Positions 8,293 to 16,438 are shown, counted from the first letter of the stretch. The stretch: 45,946 nucleotides of DNA from Proteiniphilum sp. UBA5283 (GCA_002408485.1 DHSP01000026.1:15430-61375); one strand, 5' to 3'. The notes: generated from the letters alone by a model not told the origin. Program-made: numbers and translations.

Positions 8293-8496
8293 ATGAAGAA
8301 GCAGGAAGAATTACTAGAGCTGTCCGACAAGGATCTGAAAGAGAGATTGGATGCCGAAGTGATGGAATTGACCCAGTTGCGGATCAACCACACCATTACT
8401 CCGCTCGATAACTCAGGCTCAATAAGGGAGAAGCGCAGAAACATTGCCCGCATTCATACAGAATTGCGTGCCAGAGAGTTGAAAAAACAACAATAA
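8293..8496 (+). CDS. rpmC: Large ribosomal subunit protein uL29
   Basis: Small two-helix protein near the tunnel exit, next to L23. The 67-residue product reads MKKQEELLELSDKDLKERLDAEVMELTQLRI and ends with the conserved segment IREKRRNIARIHTELRARE. It is tightly placed between rplP and rpsQ (8 nt gap), as in most bacteria. Confidence 0.95.
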   Translation: MKKQEELLELSDKDLKERLDAEVMELTQLRINHTITPLDNSGSIREKRRNIARIHTELRARELKKQQ

Positions 8497-8504
8497 CAGA
8501 GAGA

Positions 8505-8762
8505 ATGGAAACGAGAAATTTAAGAAAAGAAAGAATCGGGGTCGTTTTCAGCGATAAGATGGACAAGACCGTCACCGTTGCTGTAAAATGGAAAGAGAAA
8601 CACCCTATATATGGGAAGTTCGTTAGTAAAACGAAGAAATTTCACGCCCATGATGAGAAAAACGACTGCCACATTGGTGATACAGTTCGTATAATGGAAA
8701 CGCGTCCTTTGAGCAAGTCGAAGAGATGGAGAGTGGTTGAAGTAATGGAAAGGGCCAAGTAA
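8505..8762 (+). CDS. rpsQ: Small ribosomal subunit protein uS17
   Basis: Primary 16S rRNA binding protein with an OB fold. The 85-residue product has RKERIGVVFSDKMDKTVTVAVKWKEKHPIYGKFV and the HDEKNDCHIGDTVRIMETRPLSKSKRWRVVEV signature. Its stop codon lies one base before the rplN start, so translational coupling is likely. Confidence 0.97.
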   Translation: METRNLRKERIGVVFSDKMDKTVTVAVKWKEKHPIYGKFVSKTKKFHAHDEKNDCHIGDTVRIMETRPLSKSKRWRVVEVMERAK

Positions 8763-8763
8763 G

Positions 8764-9129
8764 ATGATACAGCAAGAATCAAGATTAAAGGTTACTGACA
8801 ACAGCGGAGCGAAGGAAGTGCTTTGCATCCGCGTATTGGGCGGTACAAGAAGGCGCTATGCGTCGGTAGGGGATATCATTGTTGTTTCTGTCAAGAGCAC
8901 GATCCCATCGAGTGATATTAAGAAAGGATCTGTATCAAAAGCAATCATCGTGCGTACGAAAAAAGAGATTCGTCGTGCCGACGGTTCCTACATACGCTTC
9001 GACGACAACGCCTGCGTTCTGCTGAACAATGCCGGCGAGTTGAGAGGAAGCCGTATCTTCGGGCCGGTAGCGCGTGAGCTGCGTACCACAAACATGAAGA
9101 TTGTCTCCTTAGCTCCCGAAGTATTATAA
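8764..9129 (+). CDS. rplN: Large ribosomal subunit protein uL14
   Basis: Interface protein that forms an inter-subunit bridge and binds the silencing factor RsfS. The 121-residue product begins MIQQESRLKVTDNSGAKEVLCIRVLGG and carries the signature around VRTKKEIRRADGSYIRFDDNACVLL and the GSRIFGPVARELR motif. Length is standard. It opens the part equivalent to the spc operon, with no promoter-like gap before it. Confidence 0.97.
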   Translation: MIQQESRLKVTDNSGAKEVLCIRVLGGTRRRYASVGDIIVVSVKSTIPSSDIKKGSVSKAIIVRTKKEIRRADGSYIRFDDNACVLLNNAGELRGSRIFGPVARELRTTNMKIVSLAPEVL

Positions 9130-9149
9130 CTATTCAACATTCACAGGCA

Positions 9150-9470
9150 ATGACAAAATTACATATAAAGAAAGGCGATACGGTTTACGTAAATTCCGGC
9201 GAAGACAAAGGAAAGACGGGCCGCGTACTGGAAGTTCTTGTGGACAAGAACCGTGCAGTGGTGGAAGGCGTAAACATTGTATCGAAACATACCAAGCCCA
9301 ACGCCCAGAATCCGAATGGCGGCATTGAAAAGAAAGAAGCTTCCGTGCATCTCTCCAAGCTGAATCCGGTGGATCCGAAGACGGGAAAACCCACCCGCGT
9401 TGGTAGAAAACTAGACAATAAAGGCAAATCAGTGCGTTACGCAAAAAAATCAGGGGAGGTAATTAAATGA
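9150..9470 (+). CDS. rplX: Large ribosomal subunit protein uL24
   Basis: Assembly-initiator protein of the 50S subunit with a KOW motif, visible as HIKKGDTVYVNSGEDKGKTGRVLEVLVDKNRAVVEGVNIVSKH. The product has 106 residues, normal for the family. The stop codon overlaps the rplE start (ATGA, 9467-9470), which predicts coupled translation of the pair. Confidence 0.97.
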   Translation: MTKLHIKKGDTVYVNSGEDKGKTGRVLEVLVDKNRAVVEGVNIVSKHTKPNAQNPNGGIEKKEASVHLSKLNPVDPKTGKPTRVGRKLDNKGKSVRYAKKSGEVIK

Positions 9471-10027
9471 GTACTGCAACATACGAAGTAAATTTAAAGA
9501 AAGATTACAAAGAGCGTGTAGTTCCTGCTTTGATGAAGGAGTTCAGCTACAAGTCAGTGATGCAGGTGCCTCGTCTGGAGAAGATCGTGATTAACCAGGG
9601 CCTTGGTATTGCCGTGGCTGACAAGAAGATCATCGAGACCGCCATAAACGAGCTGACCTCCATTACCGGCCAGAAGGCTGTGGCCACCACCTCGCGCAAG
9701 GACATCTCCAACTTCAAGCTGCGTAAGAAGATGCCAATTGGCGTGCGCGTCACGCTGCGTCACGATAAGATGTATGAATTTCTGGAGAGACTGGTGCGTG
9801 TGGCGCTGCCCCGTATCCGTGACTTCAAGGGAATTGACGGCAAGCTCGACGGCAGGGGAAATTACACACTGGGTATCCAGGAGCAGATAATTTTCCCGGA
9901 GATCAACATCGACAACATCAGTCGTTTGCTGGGGATGAACATCACCTTTGTGACCACCGCACCTACCGACGAAGAAGGGTATGCTCTTCTGAGAGAGTTC
10001 GGATTACCGTTTAAGAAAGATCATTAG
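9467..10027 (+). CDS. rplE: Large ribosomal subunit protein uL5
   Basis: Binds 5S rRNA and contacts the P-site tRNA. The 186-residue product has the family signature LEKIVINQGLGIAVADKKIIETAINELTSITGQKAV and the C-terminal half with FPEINIDNISRLLGMNITFVTTA. It starts inside the last codons of rplX. A 41-nt gap to rpsN follows. Confidence 0.97.
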   Translation: MSTATYEVNLKKDYKERVVPALMKEFSYKSVMQVPRLEKIVINQGLGIAVADKKIIETAINELTSITGQKAVATTSRKDISNFKLRKKMPIGVRVTLRHDKMYEFLERLVRVALPRIRDFKGIDGKLDGRGNYTLGIQEQIIFPEINIDNISRLLGMNITFVTTAPTDEEGYALLREFGLPFKKDH

Positions 10028-10068
10028 TGAGCTAATGACCAAAAATTGATCAAAAAAACAGATAGATA

Positions 10069-10338
10069 ATGGCAAAAGAATCAATGAAAGCCCGTGAGGT
10101 GAAAAGAGCCAGGATGGTTGCCCGTTATGCCGAAAAGAGAGCCAAATATCTCGCCGAAGGTGATTACGAAGCACTCCAGACTATTCCCAAGAACGCTTCT
10201 CCGGTGCGCCTGCACAACCGTTGCAAAATTACCGGACGTCCTAAGGGATATATGCGTCAGTTTGGCCTCTCCCGTATTCAGTTCCGTGAAATGGCTTCCA
10301 AAGGCCTGATTCCCGGAGTGAAGAAAGCAAGCTGGTAG
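10069..10338 (+). CDS. rpsN: Small ribosomal subunit protein uS14, zinc-free type
   Basis: 30S head protein. The 89-residue product is of the longer type without a zinc ribbon. Only one cysteine (in NRCKITGRPKGY) is present where zinc-binding forms have two CxxC pairs. The C-terminal signature RQFGLSRIQFREMASKGLIPGVKKASW is complete. An 83-nt gap to rpsH follows. Confidence 0.96.
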   Translation: MAKESMKAREVKRARMVARYAEKRAKYLAEGDYEALQTIPKNASPVRLHNRCKITGRPKGYMRQFGLSRIQFREMASKGLIPGVKKASW

Positions 10339-10421
10339 TCCGGTTAAAAGGGAAACGGCAGAAAGACAGAATTTCAATAAATATTGTCCCGGCAGTCGGG
10401 ATCAATTTAATTTTTTAGTAT
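10339..10421 (+). other. rpsN-rpsH spacer with small hairpin
   Basis: The first half can be read as five loose A-rich heptads (10343-10377). The second half has a 5-bp hairpin TCCCG/CGGGA around GCAGT, followed after a few bases by a T-rich run. It may be a weak RNA structure. S8 controls the spc operon in E. coli near the L5 start, but no match to that site was recognised here. Confidence 0.25.
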
Positions 10422-10817
10422 ATGACAGATCCAATAGCAGATTATTTGACGCGGCTACGAAACGCTATCCAGGCGAAGCATCGTGTGGTGGAGATTCCCG
10501 CATCGAATTTAAAAAAAGACATCACAAAGATTCTTTTTGAGAAAGGCTACATCCTTAACTATAAGTTTGTAGAGGATGGTCCTCAGGGCACCATCATGAT
10601 CGCACTCAAGTACGATCCGGTGAACAAGGTAAATGCCATCAAAAAACTGAAACGCGTTTCTTCGCCCGGTTTACGTCAGTATGTCGGCCACAAAGAGATG
10701 CCGCGCGTACTCAATGGTTTGGGTATTGCCATATTATCTACTTCAAACGGAGTAATGACAGATAAAGAGGCCCGCGAACAAAAAGTTGGCGGCGAAGTAT
10801 TGTGTTACGTATATTAA
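10422..10817 (+). CDS. rpsH: Small ribosomal subunit protein uS8
   Basis: Central-domain 16S rRNA binding protein. The 131-residue product begins MTDPIADYLTRLRNAIQAKHRVVEIPASNLKKDI and ends with GLGIAILSTSNGVMTDKEAREQKVGGEVLCYVY, the classical family signature. Length is normal. It sits 18 nt ahead of rplF. Confidence 0.97.
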   Translation: MTDPIADYLTRLRNAIQAKHRVVEIPASNLKKDITKILFEKGYILNYKFVEDGPQGTIMIALKYDPVNKVNAIKKLKRVSSPGLRQYVGHKEMPRVLNGLGIAILSTSNGVMTDKEAREQKVGGEVLCYVY

Positions 10818-10835
10818 TTTGAAGGAGAGAACAAT

Positions 10836-11390
10836 ATGTCAAGAATAGGAAAATTACCCATTACCTTGCCTGCAGGCGTTACCGTTACTGTGGGAGAAGA
10901 CAATGTGATTACACTGAAGGGGCCCAAGGGCGAAATGAAACAACAGGTTAACCCCAACATGAAAGTGAAAGTAGACGATGGTCAGCTGATCATCGAACGG
11001 CCCGACGACGAAAAAGAAAACCGCGCATTGCACGGTCTTTACCGTTCTTTATTATTCAATATGGTTACAGGCGTAACGGAAGGTTTCCGTAAAGAGCTGG
11101 AGCTGGTAGGTGTTGGTTACCGTGTGACCAACAGCGGACAGGTGCTGGAGCTCTCGCTTGGCTATACCCACAGCATCTTGATGGAATTGCCCAAAGAGAT
11201 CAAGGTGGAGACCAAGATGGAGAGGAACAAGAACCCGCTCATCATGCTCGAGTCGTGTGACAAACAACTGCTCGGACAGGTATGTGCCAAGATCCGTTCG
11301 TTCCGCAAGCCGGAGCCTTACAAAGGAAAAGGTGTCCGTTTTGTGGGTGAACAGGTACGCCGCAAATCGGGTAAGACAGCAGGTAAATAA
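10836..11390 (+). CDS. rplF: Large ribosomal subunit protein uL6
   Basis: Binds the 23S rRNA near the sarcin-ricin loop and the factor-binding site. The 184-residue product has MSRIGKLPITLPAGVTVTV at the start and the C-terminal signature RKPEPYKGKGVRFVGEQVRRKSGKTAGK. The start follows AAGGAGAG, a fair Shine-Dalgarno match. Length is normal. Confidence 0.97.
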   Translation: MSRIGKLPITLPAGVTVTVGEDNVITLKGPKGEMKQQVNPNMKVKVDDGQLIIERPDDEKENRALHGLYRSLLFNMVTGVTEGFRKELELVGVGYRVTNSGQVLELSLGYTHSILMELPKEIKVETKMERNKNPLIMLESCDKQLLGQVCAKIRSFRKPEPYKGKGVRFVGEQVRRKSGKTAGK

Positions 11391-11411
11391 TCTACGTAAA
11401 CTGAAATCGCA

Positions 11412-11756
11412 ATGGTAACAAAGAACGAAAGAAGATTAAAAATAAAAGCCCGAGTACGCGGCAAAATTAGCGGCACTCCCGAGTGTCCGCGTTTGTCCGT
11501 CTTTAGGAGCAACAAACAGATATATGCACAGGTCATCGACGACTTGTCCGGCAAGACGCTGGCTTCGGCATCTTCTTTGAAAATGGAAGAGAAGCTTCCC
11601 AAGAAAGAGATCGCTGCCAAGGTGGGCGAGTTGATTGCCCAGCATGCCAAGGAGGCCGGTGTGGAAAAAGTAACGTTCGACAGAAACGGTTACTTGTATC
11701 ATGGACGTATTAAAGAATTGGCTGATGCCGCTCGTAAGGGAGGGCTTAAATTTTAA
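11412..11756 (+). CDS. rplR: Large ribosomal subunit protein uL18
   Basis: Works with L5 to bring 5S rRNA into the 50S subunit. The 114-residue product shows RLKIKARVRGKISGTPECPRLSVFRSNKQIYAQVIDDLSGKTLASASS and ends with FDRNGYLYHGRIKELADAARKGGLKF, both typical. Five bases separate it from rpsE. Confidence 0.97.
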   Translation: MVTKNERRLKIKARVRGKISGTPECPRLSVFRSNKQIYAQVIDDLSGKTLASASSLKMEEKLPKKEIAAKVGELIAQHAKEAGVEKVTFDRNGYLYHGRIKELADAARKGGLKF

Positions 11757-11761
11757 CGATT

Positions 11762-12280
11762 ATGGCAGGAATGAATAATAAGGTAAAAACAACAAACGAT
11801 ATCGAATTAAAAGACCGTTTAGTGGCTATTAATCGTACCACCAAGGTGACCAAGGGAGGCCGTACCTTTACGTTTGCAGCCATGGTTGTTGTAGGCAACG
11901 AAGATGGCATCGTAGGCTGGGGCCTCGGTAAAGCAGGCGAAGTTACCACGGCAATTGCCAAAGGGGTGGAAGCAGCCAAAAAGAACCTGATCAAGGTTCC
12001 CGTACACAAGGGAACGATTCCCCACGAGCAGACAGCTGCCTTTGGCGGTGCACAGGTATTTCTGAAACCCGCCTTTGCCGGTACAGGAGTAAAGGCCGGA
12101 GGCGCCATGCGTGCCGTACTGGAGAGCGTGGGCATCACCGACGTACTGGCCAAGTCGAAAGGATCGTCGAACCCGCACAACCTGGTGAAGGCTACTATCG
12201 CCGCCCTCACCGAGCTGAGAGACCCGCTTACTGTAGCACAGAACAGAGGGGTAAGTTTGGAAAAAGTATTTAACGGATAA
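11762..12280 (+). CDS. rpsE: Small ribosomal subunit protein uS5
   Basis: Part of the mRNA entry channel and of decoding accuracy control. The 172-residue product contains the double-stranded RNA-binding-like N-terminal domain starting LKDRLVAINRTTKVTKGGRTFTFAAMVVVGNEDGIVGWGLGKAGEV. The C-terminal domain has the GTGVKAGGAMRAVLE and TDVLAKSKGSSNPHNLVKAT segments. Length is normal. It is followed by a strong ribosome binding site for rpmD. Confidence 0.97.
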   Translation: MAGMNNKVKTTNDIELKDRLVAINRTTKVTKGGRTFTFAAMVVVGNEDGIVGWGLGKAGEVTTAIAKGVEAAKKNLIKVPVHKGTIPHEQTAAFGGAQVFLKPAFAGTGVKAGGAMRAVLESVGITDVLAKSKGSSNPHNLVKATIAALTELRDPLTVAQNRGVSLEKVFNG

Positions 12281-12297
12281 TAAAGGAGGAACCTGAC

Positions 12298-12474
12298 ATG
12301 GCTACAATCAAAGTAAAACAGACAAAAAGCAGGATAGGGGCTCCGAAAGATCAGAAACTGACGTTGGATGCACTGGGACTTACCAAAATGCACCGTGTGG
12401 TGGAACACGAAGACACCCCGGCAATCAGGGGACTGATCCGCAAGGTGCGTCATCTGGTGACGGTAGTAGAGTAA
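12298..12474 (+). CDS. rpmD: Large ribosomal subunit protein uL30
   Basis: A 58-codon gene between rpsE and rplO. The translation begins MATIKVKQTKSRIGAPKDQK, continues with LTLDALGLTKMHRVVEHED and ends with IRKVRHLVTVVE, which is the full L30 family pattern. The ATG is preceded by AAAGGAGG with an 8-base spacing, a full Shine-Dalgarno match that is unusual for this phylum. L30 is absent in some bacteria but is kept here. Confidence 0.95.
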   Translation: MATIKVKQTKSRIGAPKDQKLTLDALGLTKMHRVVEHEDTPAIRGLIRKVRHLVTVVE

Positions 12475-12506
12475 TTGATTTATAAACGATAAAATAGATA
12501 CATACA

Positions 12507-12953
12507 ATGGATTTATCGAGTTTAAAACCGGCAGAAGGAGCAACTACAACCCGCAAGCGTATTGGGCGTGGTCCCGGATCGGGCAAGGGAGGCACTTCTA
12601 CCAGAGGACATAAAGGTCAAAAATCAAGATCGGGTTATTCAAAGAAAGTCGGTTTTGAAGGAGGACAGATGCCGTTACAGCGTCGCGTTCCCAAATTCGG
12701 ATTCAAACCACTGAAGAGAGTGGAGTATAAAGCCATCAACCTGGAGACTTTGCAGGAACTGGCCGATGGGCAGAAGCTCACCGCCATCAATCCCGAAGTG
12801 TTGGTGAATGCCGGACTTATTGCCGGCAAGCATCTGGTGAAAATTCTGGGCAGGGGAACCCTCACGGCTAAGCTGGACGTGGAAGCACACGCTTTCTCAA
12901 AGTCGGCCGAACAGGCAATCACCGCTGCAGGTGGAACCGCAAAAAAACTCTGA
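12507..12953 (+). CDS. rplO: Large ribosomal subunit protein uL15
   Basis: Late-binding 50S protein. The 148-residue product starts MDLSSLKPAEGATTTRKRIGRGPGSGKGGTSTRGHKGQKSR, the flexible Gly/Arg-rich N-terminal arm that threads into 23S rRNA. The globular part has EGGQMPLQRRVPKFGF. It ends four bases before secY, as in most spc operons. Confidence 0.97.
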   Translation: MDLSSLKPAEGATTTRKRIGRGPGSGKGGTSTRGHKGQKSRSGYSKKVGFEGGQMPLQRRVPKFGFKPLKRVEYKAINLETLQELADGQKLTAINPEVLVNAGLIAGKHLVKILGRGTLTAKLDVEAHAFSKSAEQAITAAGGTAKKL

Positions 12954-12957
12954 TGCG

Positions 12958-14280
12958 ATGGGATTTGTACAAACAATAAAGAATATATGGAAAATCGAAG
13001 ACCTCCGTCAGAGGCTTCTGATTACCATTGGATTTGTTGCCATCTACCGGTTTGGATCGTTCGTGGTATTGCCGGGAATCAATCCGGAGGCACTCGTGGC
13101 ACTGCAATCAAATGCCAGTACCGGCTTGTTGAGCCTGCTCGACATGTTCTCGGGGGGTGCCTTTGCGAACGCATCCATCTTCGCCCTGGGCATCATGCCC
13201 TACATCTCTGCATCCATTGTGATGCAGTTGCTGGGTATTGCTGTTCCTGCATTTCAGAAAATGCAGCGCGAGGGCGAAAGCGGACGTACCAAGATAAACC
13301 AGTACACCCGTTATCTTACGGTAGGCATCCTGATTTTGCAGGGACCGGCTTACCTTTATGGAGCCGTAGGCAGTGCCATTCCCGGAGGTTTCTGGGATTG
13401 GGTGTTGCCCTCGACGGTGATCCTTGCCGGCGGCAGCATGTTTGTGCTCTGGCTGGGTGAGCGCATCACCGATAAAGGAATCGGCAACGGCATCTCTTTC
13501 ATCATCCTGATTGGCATCATCGCCCGTCTTCCCCATGCCCTGGTGGCTGAGTACGACCGGTTGATCGATGCTCCGGGCGGATTGATTCTGTTGTTGCTCG
13601 AGTTGTTGTTCCTGGTTGCGGTTACGGCTGCTGCTATCTTGTTGGTACAGGGTATCCGCAAGGTGCCCGTGCAGTATGCCAAGCGCATTGTAGGGAACAA
13701 ACAGTATGGAGGCGTGAGGCAGTATATCCCGTTGAAGGTGAATGCCGCCAACGTGATGCCGATCATCTTCGCACAGGCGATCATGTTCATTCCGCTTACC
13801 ATTGCGAAGTTTTCTGCCGGCGAAGGGGGGGGCTTCTGGACGCAGCTGATGGATTTTACCAGCTTCTGGTATAATTTCATCTTTGCTACGTTGATCATTG
13901 CCTTTACCTACTTCTATACGGCCATTACGGTGAACCCGGTGCAGATGGCGGAGGATTTGAAACGGAATAACGGATTTATTCCGGGTGTGAAACCGGGAAA
14001 GAAGACGGCCGAGTATATCGACACCATCATGTCGAGGATTACCTTGCCCGGTTCTGTGTTCCTGGCTATCGTGGCCATCCTGCCCGCATTCGCGGGACTG
14101 ATGGGAATCAACTCTCAGTTTGCCCAGTTCTTCGGGGGCACTTCGCTGTTGATTCTCGTGGGTGTGGTACTCGATACCCTGCAACAGATTGAAAGTCACC
14201 TGCTGATGAGGCATTACGATGGATTCCTGAAGTCGGGTGCCAAGATCAAAGGCAGAACAGGCTCAATTGCTGCTTATTAA
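12958..14280 (+). CDS. secY: Protein translocase channel subunit SecY
   Basis: Central pore of the Sec translocon in the inner membrane. The ATG at 12958 (MGFVQTIKNIWKIEDLRQR) was chosen; an in-frame GTG at 12931 lies within rplO. The 440-residue product has about ten hydrophobic segments. Family signatures include ALGIMPYISASIVMQLL (TM2), GERITDKGIGNGISFIILIGI (TM4) and PVQYAKRIVG in the cytosolic loop before TM6. Its place behind rplO is the classic one. Confidence 0.97.
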   Translation: MGFVQTIKNIWKIEDLRQRLLITIGFVAIYRFGSFVVLPGINPEALVALQSNASTGLLSLLDMFSGGAFANASIFALGIMPYISASIVMQLLGIAVPAFQKMQREGESGRTKINQYTRYLTVGILILQGPAYLYGAVGSAIPGGFWDWVLPSTVILAGGSMFVLWLGERITDKGIGNGISFIILIGIIARLPHALVAEYDRLIDAPGGLILLLLELLFLVAVTAAAILLVQGIRKVPVQYAKRIVGNKQYGGVRQYIPLKVNAANVMPIIFAQAIMFIPLTIAKFSAGEGGGFWTQLMDFTSFWYNFIFATLIIAFTYFYTAITVNPVQMAEDLKRNNGFIPGVKPGKKTAEYIDTIMSRITLPGSVFLAIVAILPAFAGLMGINSQFAQFFGGTSLLILVGVVLDTLQQIESHLLMRHYDGFLKSGAKIKGRTGSIAAY

Positions 14281-14294
14281 TGTGAGGTAATGCG

Positions 14295-15074
14295 ATGGAG
14301 AGTAAAATGATCATACTGAAGACCGACGAAGAGATTGAGTTTATGCGGGAAGCGAACCGGCTTGTGGGAATGACACTCGGAGAGTTGTCGCACCACATCA
14401 GGCCGGGCGTGACCACGCTGCAACTCGATAAGATAGCCGAGGAGTTTATCAGAGATCATGGTGCCATCCCCACCTTTTTAGGATACGGCGGTTTTCCCAA
14501 TTCCATCTGTACTTCCGTCAACGAGAACGTGGTGCACGGCATCCCCAATAACAAGCCCCTGCTGGAAGGGGATGTGATCTCGGTGGATTGTGGCACCCAG
14601 CTGCGTGGCTTTTGCGGCGACTCGGCCTACACCTTCTGTGTGGGCGAGGTAGACGAAAAAGTGAAAGAACTGCTTCGTGTAACCAAAGAGTCGTTATACA
14701 AAGGAATTGAGCAGGCACAGGAAGAGAAAAGGATTGGAGATATCGGTTCCACCATTCAGTCTTACTGCGAATCGAAAGGATATTCGGTGGTTCGCGAACT
14801 GGTAGGACATGGCATTGGACGGCAGATGCACGAAGCCCCAGAGGTGCCTAACTACGGTCGACGTGGTACGGGCCCGCTCATTCGGAATGGAATGTGCATT
14901 GCCATTGAACCGATGATCAACATGGGCGGCAAGAAAGTGGTGTTTGAGAATGATGGCTGGACGGTGCGGACAAAAGATCGCAAGCCATCGGCCCATTTTG
15001 AACACACTGTTGCCATCCGGAACGGGAAAGCCGATATATTATCGACATTTGAGTTTATAATTGAAACCAACTAA
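14295..15074 (+). CDS. map: Type I methionine aminopeptidase
   Basis: Removes the initiator methionine from new proteins in the cytosol. The 259-residue product has the five metal ligands of the pita-bread fold at D98, D109, H172, E205 and E236, and the substrate histidine H81 in VVHGIP. Its size matches the short bacterial type I class without an N-terminal extension. A second in-frame ATG at 14307 is a possible alternative start. It takes the place next to secY where many bacteria also have adk; adk is missing here. Confidence 0.96.
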   Translation: MESKMIILKTDEEIEFMREANRLVGMTLGELSHHIRPGVTTLQLDKIAEEFIRDHGAIPTFLGYGGFPNSICTSVNENVVHGIPNNKPLLEGDVISVDCGTQLRGFCGDSAYTFCVGEVDEKVKELLRVTKESLYKGIEQAQEEKRIGDIGSTIQSYCESKGYSVVRELVGHGIGRQMHEAPEVPNYGRRGTGPLIRNGMCIAIEPMINMGGKKVVFENDGWTVRTKDRKPSAHFEHTVAIRNGKADILSTFEFIIETN

Positions 15075-15091
15075 AAAGAAGCATTGATTGA

Positions 15092-15310
15092 ATGGCTAAA
15101 CAAGCAGCAATAGAACAGGACGGAACCATTATTGAAGCATTATCGAATGCAATGTTCCGCGTAGAACTGGAAAATGGACATGAAATAACTGCCCATATTT
15201 CGGGGAAGATGCGCATGCATTACATCCGTATTCTTCCCGGAGACAGGGTGAGAGTGGAAATGTCGCCTTATGACCTTTCGAAAGGAAGAATTTCGTTCAG
15301 GTACAAATAG
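15092..15310 (+). CDS. infA: Translation initiation factor IF-1
   Basis: Binds the 30S A-site during initiation. The 72-residue OB-fold protein has IEQDGTIIEALSNAMFRVELENGHEITAHISGKMRMHYIRILPGDRVRVEMSPYDLSKGRISFRYK, split by its signature regions. Length is exactly that of the family. It follows map by 17 nt. The spacer behind it holds a 7-bp repeat tract. Confidence 0.97.
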   Translation: MAKQAAIEQDGTIIEALSNAMFRVELENGHEITAHISGKMRMHYIRILPGDRVRVEMSPYDLSKGRISFRYK

Positions 15311-15352
15311 AGTCAAGACGCAAGACACAAGACTCGAAAACCGGGACGGAAG
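15311..15352. repeat. Degenerate 7-bp tandem tract
   Basis: Six heptads with consensus ANNCAAG (AGTCAAG, ACGCAAG, ACACAAG and more decayed copies). The tract begins directly at the base after the infA stop codon. The repeat type is the same as at 3823. Confidence 0.55.
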
Positions 15353-15404
15353 ACTTTGAATTCAGGTAACAGGAACTAAAACGAGCAAAAAATAAATAAT
15401 TCAT

Positions 15405-15521
15405 ATGAAAGTAAGAGCATCACTCAAGAAACGTACGGCCGACTGTAAAATAGTAAGAAGAAAAGGCCGTCTGTATATCATCAACAAAAAGAATCCCAAG
15501 TTCAAACAACGTCAGGGATAA
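15405..15521 (+). CDS. rpmJ: Large ribosomal subunit protein bL36, zinc-free type
   Basis: A 38-codon gene. The product starts MKVRASLKKRTADCKIVRRK and ends KNPKFKQRQG, the whole L36 pattern. Three of the four zinc ligands of the C+ form are absent: positions 11, 27 and 32/33 read Thr, Asn and Lys/Phe. Only C14 remains, so this is a zinc-independent variant. It lies between infA and rpsM as usual. Confidence 0.95.
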   Translation: MKVRASLKKRTADCKIVRRKGRLYIINKKNPKFKQRQG

Positions 15522-15558
15522 TTATACATTATTGTAAACAAATAATTAAAAGACATAT

Positions 15559-15939
15559 ATGGCTATAAGAATTGTGGGTGTAGACCTGCCGCAGAATAAA
15601 AGAGGCGAAATAGCCCTGACGTATATTTACGGCATCGGACGCAGTGCAGCGAACACCATTTTAACAAAAGCAGAGGTTGATAGGGATATCAAAGTGAAGG
15701 ATTGGACTGACGAACAGGCAGCCCGCATACGCGAGATCATTGGCAACGAATTCAAAGTGGAAGGTGATCTGCGCTCGGAAGTGCAGCTGAACATCAAACG
15801 TCTGATGGATATTGGCTGCTATCGCGGCATTCGCCACCGTATTGGCCTGCCCGTGCGCGGACAGAGCACAAAGAACAATGCCCGTACGCGGAAGGGAAGA
15901 AAGAAAACCGTTGCTAACAAGAAAAAAGCTACTAAATAA
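15559..15939 (+). CDS. rpsM: Small ribosomal subunit protein uS13
   Basis: 30S head protein in bridges to the 50S subunit. The 126-residue product reads MAIRIVGVDLPQNKRGEIALTYIYGIGRSAANTIL and has the RNA-binding C-terminal segment RGIRHRIGLPVRGQSTKNNARTRKGRKKTV. Length is normal. It opens the alpha-operon part (rpsM-rpsK-rpsD-rpoA-rplQ), 37 nt after rpmJ. Confidence 0.97.
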   Translation: MAIRIVGVDLPQNKRGEIALTYIYGIGRSAANTILTKAEVDRDIKVKDWTDEQAARIREIIGNEFKVEGDLRSEVQLNIKRLMDIGCYRGIRHRIGLPVRGQSTKNNARTRKGRKKTVANKKKATK

Positions 15940-15950
15940 TAGAAGGTAAC

Positions 15951-16340
15951 ATGGCAAAAAGAACAGTTGCAGCAAAAAAGAGAAATGTAAAAGTGAACGC
16001 CACAGGCCAGGCGCATATCTCGTCGTCGTTCAACAACATCATTGTATCGTTAACCAACGAGAATGGAGAAGTGATCAGTTGGTCCTCGGCTGGTAAAATG
16101 GGTTTCAGAAGTTCAAAGAAGAATACACCCTATGCAGCACAGATGGTGGCGCAAGATTGCGCAAAAGTAGCCTATGATTTAGGGCTGCGCAAGGTGAAAG
16201 CTTACGTGAAAGGACCGGGCAACGGACGTGAATCGGCTATCAGAACCATTCACGGATCAGGGATCGAAGTGACGGAAATTGTAGACGTGACGCCATTACC
16301 GCACAACGGATGTCGTCCTCCCAAACAGAGAAAAGTTTAA
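15951..16340 (+). CDS. rpsK: Small ribosomal subunit protein uS11
   Basis: Platform protein of the 30S subunit near the E-site. The 129-residue product has GQAHISSSFNNIIVSLTNENGEVISWSSAGKMGFRSSKKNTPYAAQ and ends with DVTPLPHNGCRPPKQRKV, the standard terminus. The last codons and stop are part of a 16-bp sequence that is repeated exactly just before rpsD. Confidence 0.97.
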   Translation: MAKRTVAAKKRNVKVNATGQAHISSSFNNIIVSLTNENGEVISWSSAGKMGFRSSKKNTPYAAQMVAQDCAKVAYDLGLRKVKAYVKGPGNGRESAIRTIHGSGIEVTEIVDVTPLPHNGCRPPKQRKV

Positions 16341-16347
16341 TTGTAAA
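16332..16347 (+). repeat. 16-bp direct repeat, copy 1
   Basis: AAAGTTTAATTGTAAA spanning the rpsK stop codon. An identical copy lies at 16439-16454, 107 bp downstream and directly before the rpsD start. The pair brackets a 91-bp structured segment, which points to a past duplication or insertion. Confidence 0.8.
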
Positions 16348-16379
16348 TAATTTAAGTTTCATTTATCTTGAGACTTGAG

Positions 16380-16425
16380 CTGTGATTGATTACAACACAA
16401 CTTCTCTGTAATCGCGGCTGCACAG
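16380..16425 (+). promoter_or_regulatory. Two-tier hairpin ahead of rpsD
   Basis: CTGTG (16380-16384) pairs with CACAG (16421-16425). Inside it, GATTACA (16388-16394) pairs with TGTAATC (16407-16413), with a 12-nt loop. No T run follows. S4 is the autogenous regulator of the alpha operon in many bacteria, so a control element before rpsD is plausible. That role is an inference. Confidence 0.4.
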
Positions 16426-16438
16426 TTTAGGCTTCAGT

